Position numbers and translations under genes: made by a program. Under the pieces are notes generated by a model. It had not been told where the DNA came from. It saw nothing but the letters and a program-made list of their open reading frames with translations, and searched no databases. A DNA stretch of 64,000 nucleotides from IMG/VR virus record IMGVR_UViG_3300044974_000700, positions 21,554-85,553 of that record. One strand, given 5' to 3'. The stretch is from a virus. Shown here piece after piece: positions 61,543-64,000 of this stretch (position 1 is its first letter; each line of letters opens with the position of its first letter).

Positions 61543-64000
61543 TCAAATAGCCCTACAGCTAATTGACGTACTAAATCCCTCCTGATAAGTATGGTTTACT
61601 TTAGTTATAATATATTTACCATTTTGTTTTGTCATAGACTGTAGCGGATAATTAATTGTTATAATATCGCCAGGAGATAGCAATGGGTTTCCAAAGATTT
61701 CCATATCTATGAATCTACCCTTATTAAGTATTGTAGATTTAATCCAATCGGCTAATTTTTTTGCATCTGATTCAAATTGAATCCAATTTGATTGAAAAAT
61801 TATAGGCTCTTTATTGTCAGACTCAGATACGTTAGATATGTCATAAGTATAATATTCAAGCGGACTTGATTTCTGTATAGAGTCTCCTAGCACATAAAAA
61901 CTAGAGTAGTTTGCGTCATCTAAGGGTATGAATGTTGATGTATTATTTAATACATACGCTTCACCCGTGAAAGGTTGAACTCTATAGTCTAACATTGTTG
62001 CATATCTATTATTTGCAGTAGAAAAACGAATTGGCTTTCCTGGCCTATCCGTATATCTTACTTTTGCTTTTTTTATTTCTCTTGCAACAGAACCAAATTC
62101 AAATAAAGCTCCATTAGTAGATTTTGAAGTTTCTCCTAAATTATATATTAAATTTCCATACATTAAAGAAATTGTGTCGTCAGAATAAACTCCATTATAA
62201 ATGTATGACATTTTATTAACAAGATTTTTATATTCAGATTCTTCTATATTTTTTGCATAAGCATATTCAAAATAAACTATTCCTTGTCCACAAAGCAATC
62301 CTAAATTTTTTGTAGGAGCATTTGGAAATATGTCGTTTTCTCCACTTTCAAATGTAACATCATATGCTGTTATCTTATATCCATTAATAAATATAGTTAT
62401 AGTATTTTTTCCTGTTTCTTTTTTTAATAACACATCAACGCTATATGATTGTCCAGCATATATTCCAGCTAGTGTATTAAGGTGACTTGTTTGGCTATCC
62501 TTTAAAACTTTTACTTTGTAGTTTGATCCTACCTTATATCTTTTTACAATTATAATATCTTTTGCCATACCTGCTGCCGCTGTAGATCTAATTATCAAAT
62601 GATAAGATTCTGTTCCATTTGAATTTGAAAAAAATGAAATTCCTGCTATTTGTGCGGGGCTTTCAAATTGACTATCAAAAAACATTTTGGTTCCGAAAGA
62701 AAAATAAGATTTAGTCGTATCTACAGAATCAAAAGATCTTACAGCAATATCAAAAGTAGTTTTATTTTGGTCCAGGTTGCTAAGGCTTAAAAATGATTTT
62801 TGTATAGAAGCAGATGTTCTGTTTGCTGGAGGCTTATATGTGCCAGTCCCTGGTTTTTCTTGTGCATCAGCAGATGTAGCAATATTTAAAGTATATCTAT
62901 TAAATTTATTTGGATCAGATTCTCCAGATGCATTTATAAAAGATACTGGGCTTGCTGGATGAGTTGCCTTTTTAGTGTTCAAAGCTTCTCTGTTTTTAAT
63001 TTTATATCTACCCGTTGGTCTAAAATGTGCTGAGTTTGGATCGTATATGCTTGAGTACCCTGCTTTAGACAAAGACCTATATTTATAAATATCAGACTGT
63101 GACTTAATATCAACTGGTATTGGACTGCCGCCTTCTAATGGGGTGTACTGATATTCAACTCCATCGTATTCAATAATTTCATTATTAAGTAAAACATATC
63201 CGTTAAAATTATATAATGCTTGTTGATTTTGTGCCGTATCTATGCTTGTATTATTAAGCTTAAAATAACTAGTGTCGTTTTCATTTAACTGTTCCGCTAG
63301 TGTGCCCGCCCCCAAGTATGTCTCTTCTGATTGCCATAATGGTGAAGATCCTCCATCATACTGTGATGTAAATGGAACTTGATATAATATTTTAACTTCA
63401 TTTCCAGCTGCAGATTCTCTTGAATTTAAATTTACAATATTTGGCAACAAAGTTTTAGAACCCTCTATTACTGATTCACTGGTTAAATCCCAAGAGGCAT
63501 CTTTTAGATTATCATATATATAATCTCTACTGTAAAAGTTAAGCATATTGTTTTCATCGACAAAAGCATTCATTTGAATATCTCTGCATAGCTCTTGTAA
63601 ACATTCCCATACTGTTTTTTCCTGGTCTGACCACCAATATCTTACAGATGGAATTGATTCATCTATGATCTTATCGTCTTCATCTTTTTTAACATATATA
63701 TAATAATTTGAAAATCCTGACGCATCTAGCAATCTTTTAATTACAGAAGTTATAGGAGCATCTTCTATTAAAATTTCTGGAGAGAGTGTTTCTTGTAAAA
63801 CTTTTGCGGCATCAAGAGCCACAATTTGTGCGCTACCAAATTCTGAAATATCCCATGAGTGCATATAAAATGTTCCCTGATATATCTTATTGTCAGTATT
63901 TTCATCTTTAATATTTACATATGGATAAATTATGGCATTTTTATATAAATATATTTTATTATTATCTATTTCAGAATCTCTATTGTATTCAAATATATTT
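61543..64000 (-). CDS. tail/baseplate protein with LamG-like domain (5' end outside window)
   Basis: At least 818 residues; the reading frame stays open from 63864 to the right edge, so the start lies outside. Contains an actinophage minor-tail region (VWECLQELCRDIQMNAFVDE, NNMLNFYSRDYIYDN) and a concanavalin/LamG-like domain (SFGTKMFFDSQFESPAQIAG, TIFINGYKITAYDV). C-terminal SPGDIITINYPLQSMTKQNG and TKVNHTYQEGFSTSI resemble tail hub proteins. Likely a baseplate hub that binds host glycans. Confidence 0.75.
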   Translation of the reverse strand, partial: NIFEYNRDSEIDNNKIYLYKNAIIYPYVNIKDENTDNKIYQGTFYMHSWDISEFGSAQIVALDAAKVLQETLSPEILIEDAPITSVIKRLLDASGFSNYYIYVKKDEDDKIIDESIPSVRYWWSDQEKTVWECLQELCRDIQMNAFVDENNMLNFYSRDYIYDNLKDASWDLTSESVIEGSKTLLPNIVNLNSRESAAGNEVKILYQVPFTSQYDGGSSPLWQSEETYLGAGTLAEQLNENDTSYFKLNNTSIDTAQNQQALYNFNGYVLLNNEIIEYDGVEYQYTPLEGGSPIPVDIKSQSDIYKYRSLSKAGYSSIYDPNSAHFRPTGRYKIKNREALNTKKATHPASPVSFINASGESDPNKFNRYTLNIATSADAQEKPGTGTYKPPANRTSASIQKSFLSLSNLDQNKTTFDIAVRSFDSVDTTKSYFSFGTKMFFDSQFESPAQIAGISFFSNSNGTESYHLIIRSTAAAGMAKDIIIVKRYKVGSNYKVKVLKDSQTSHLNTLAGIYAGQSYSVDVLLKKETGKNTITIFINGYKITAYDVTFESGENDIFPNAPTKNLGLLCGQGIVYFEYAYAKNIEESEYKNLVNKMSYIYNGVYSDDTISLMYGNLIYNLGETSKSTNGALFEFGSVAREIKKAKVRYTDRPGKPIRFSTANNRYATMLDYRVQPFTGEAYVLNNTSTFIPLDDANYSSFYVLGDSIQKSSPLEYYTYDISNVSESDNKEPIIFQSNWIQFESDAKKLADWIKSTILNKGRFIDMEIFGNPLLSPGDIITINYPLQSMTKQNGKYIITKVNHTYQEGFSTSISCRAI

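Overview
The window looks like one arm of a large, low-G+C tailed-phage (Caudoviricetes) genome infecting an actinobacterium. The actinobacterial signs are a WhiB-type Fe-S regulator, a GP88-family protein, a DUF7455-type Cys/His protein, an Lsr2-type DNA-binding domain, a proteasome-like Ntn hydrolase, an ahpC-ahpD pair of mycobacterial layout, and frequent leaderless promoters. The low G+C and Ala-rich secreted proteins would fit a freshwater planktonic host (Nanopelagicales-like), but that is inference. No integrase, capsid or portal gene is present. The last gene runs off the right edge, so the genome continues well beyond 64 kb.

Layout: (1) 1-7.15 kb, rightward: small early-type genes (GP88, DUF932, an Api92-like protein, a 49-residue Lsr2-like protein, many hypotheticals). 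They are separated by strong terminators and a recurrent promoter cassette, TTTACG-N10-AAAATC followed by TGTCAGTG-N8-TATAAT. A candidate structured RNA sits at about 4.03-4.15 kb. (2) 7.15-7.63 kb: an AT-rich convergent spacer holding degenerate copies of that cassette. From here on all genes are leftward. (3) 7.6-24.8 kb: an accessory island with seven 2OG-Fe(II) oxygenase or cupin-type genes, an S-adenosylmethionine decarboxylase homologue, a luciferase-like monooxygenase, a PD-(D/E)XK nuclease, a sulfotransferase, thioredoxin, a pyrimidine-dimer glycosylase-like protein, a secreted S8 protease, WhiB, and many tiny zinc-knuckle or membrane proteins. (4) 24.9-28.7 kb: a lysis/envelope block with CHAP endolysin, small membrane proteins, a lipoprotein and a large secreted PA14 protein. 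(5) 28.7-32.7 kb: FmdB-like, Hsp20, a NodU-type carbamoyltransferase broken by an in-frame TAG, and two SGNH-hydrolase-like proteins. (6) 32.8-34.75 kb: an apparent operon of seven tRNA genes with ahpC-ahpD embedded. (7) 34.8-37.3 kb: terminase. (8) 37.3-51.9 kb: replication and recombination (APS-kinase/nucleotidyltransferase fusion, RuvC-like, Cas4-like, SSB, RecA, MazG, DnaE, gp32-like SSB, primase, DnaB-like helicase, phosphoesterase). (9) 52-64 kb: tail and adhesion proteins, including a 1264-residue protein with eight InlB-type repeats and long Pro-Phe-Phe tracts.

The right-hand blocks are densely packed with ATGA and TAATG overlaps and are probably read as long leftward operons from TTGACA/TATAAT promoters. 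In several cases the -10 box is exactly 6 nt from the start codon, which predicts leaderless mRNAs. The sulfotransferase, the APS-kinase-like fusion, the carbamoyltransferase, the oxygenases and the SGNH proteins together suggest tailoring of a glycan, a protein surface or DNA. The substrate cannot be read from sequence.
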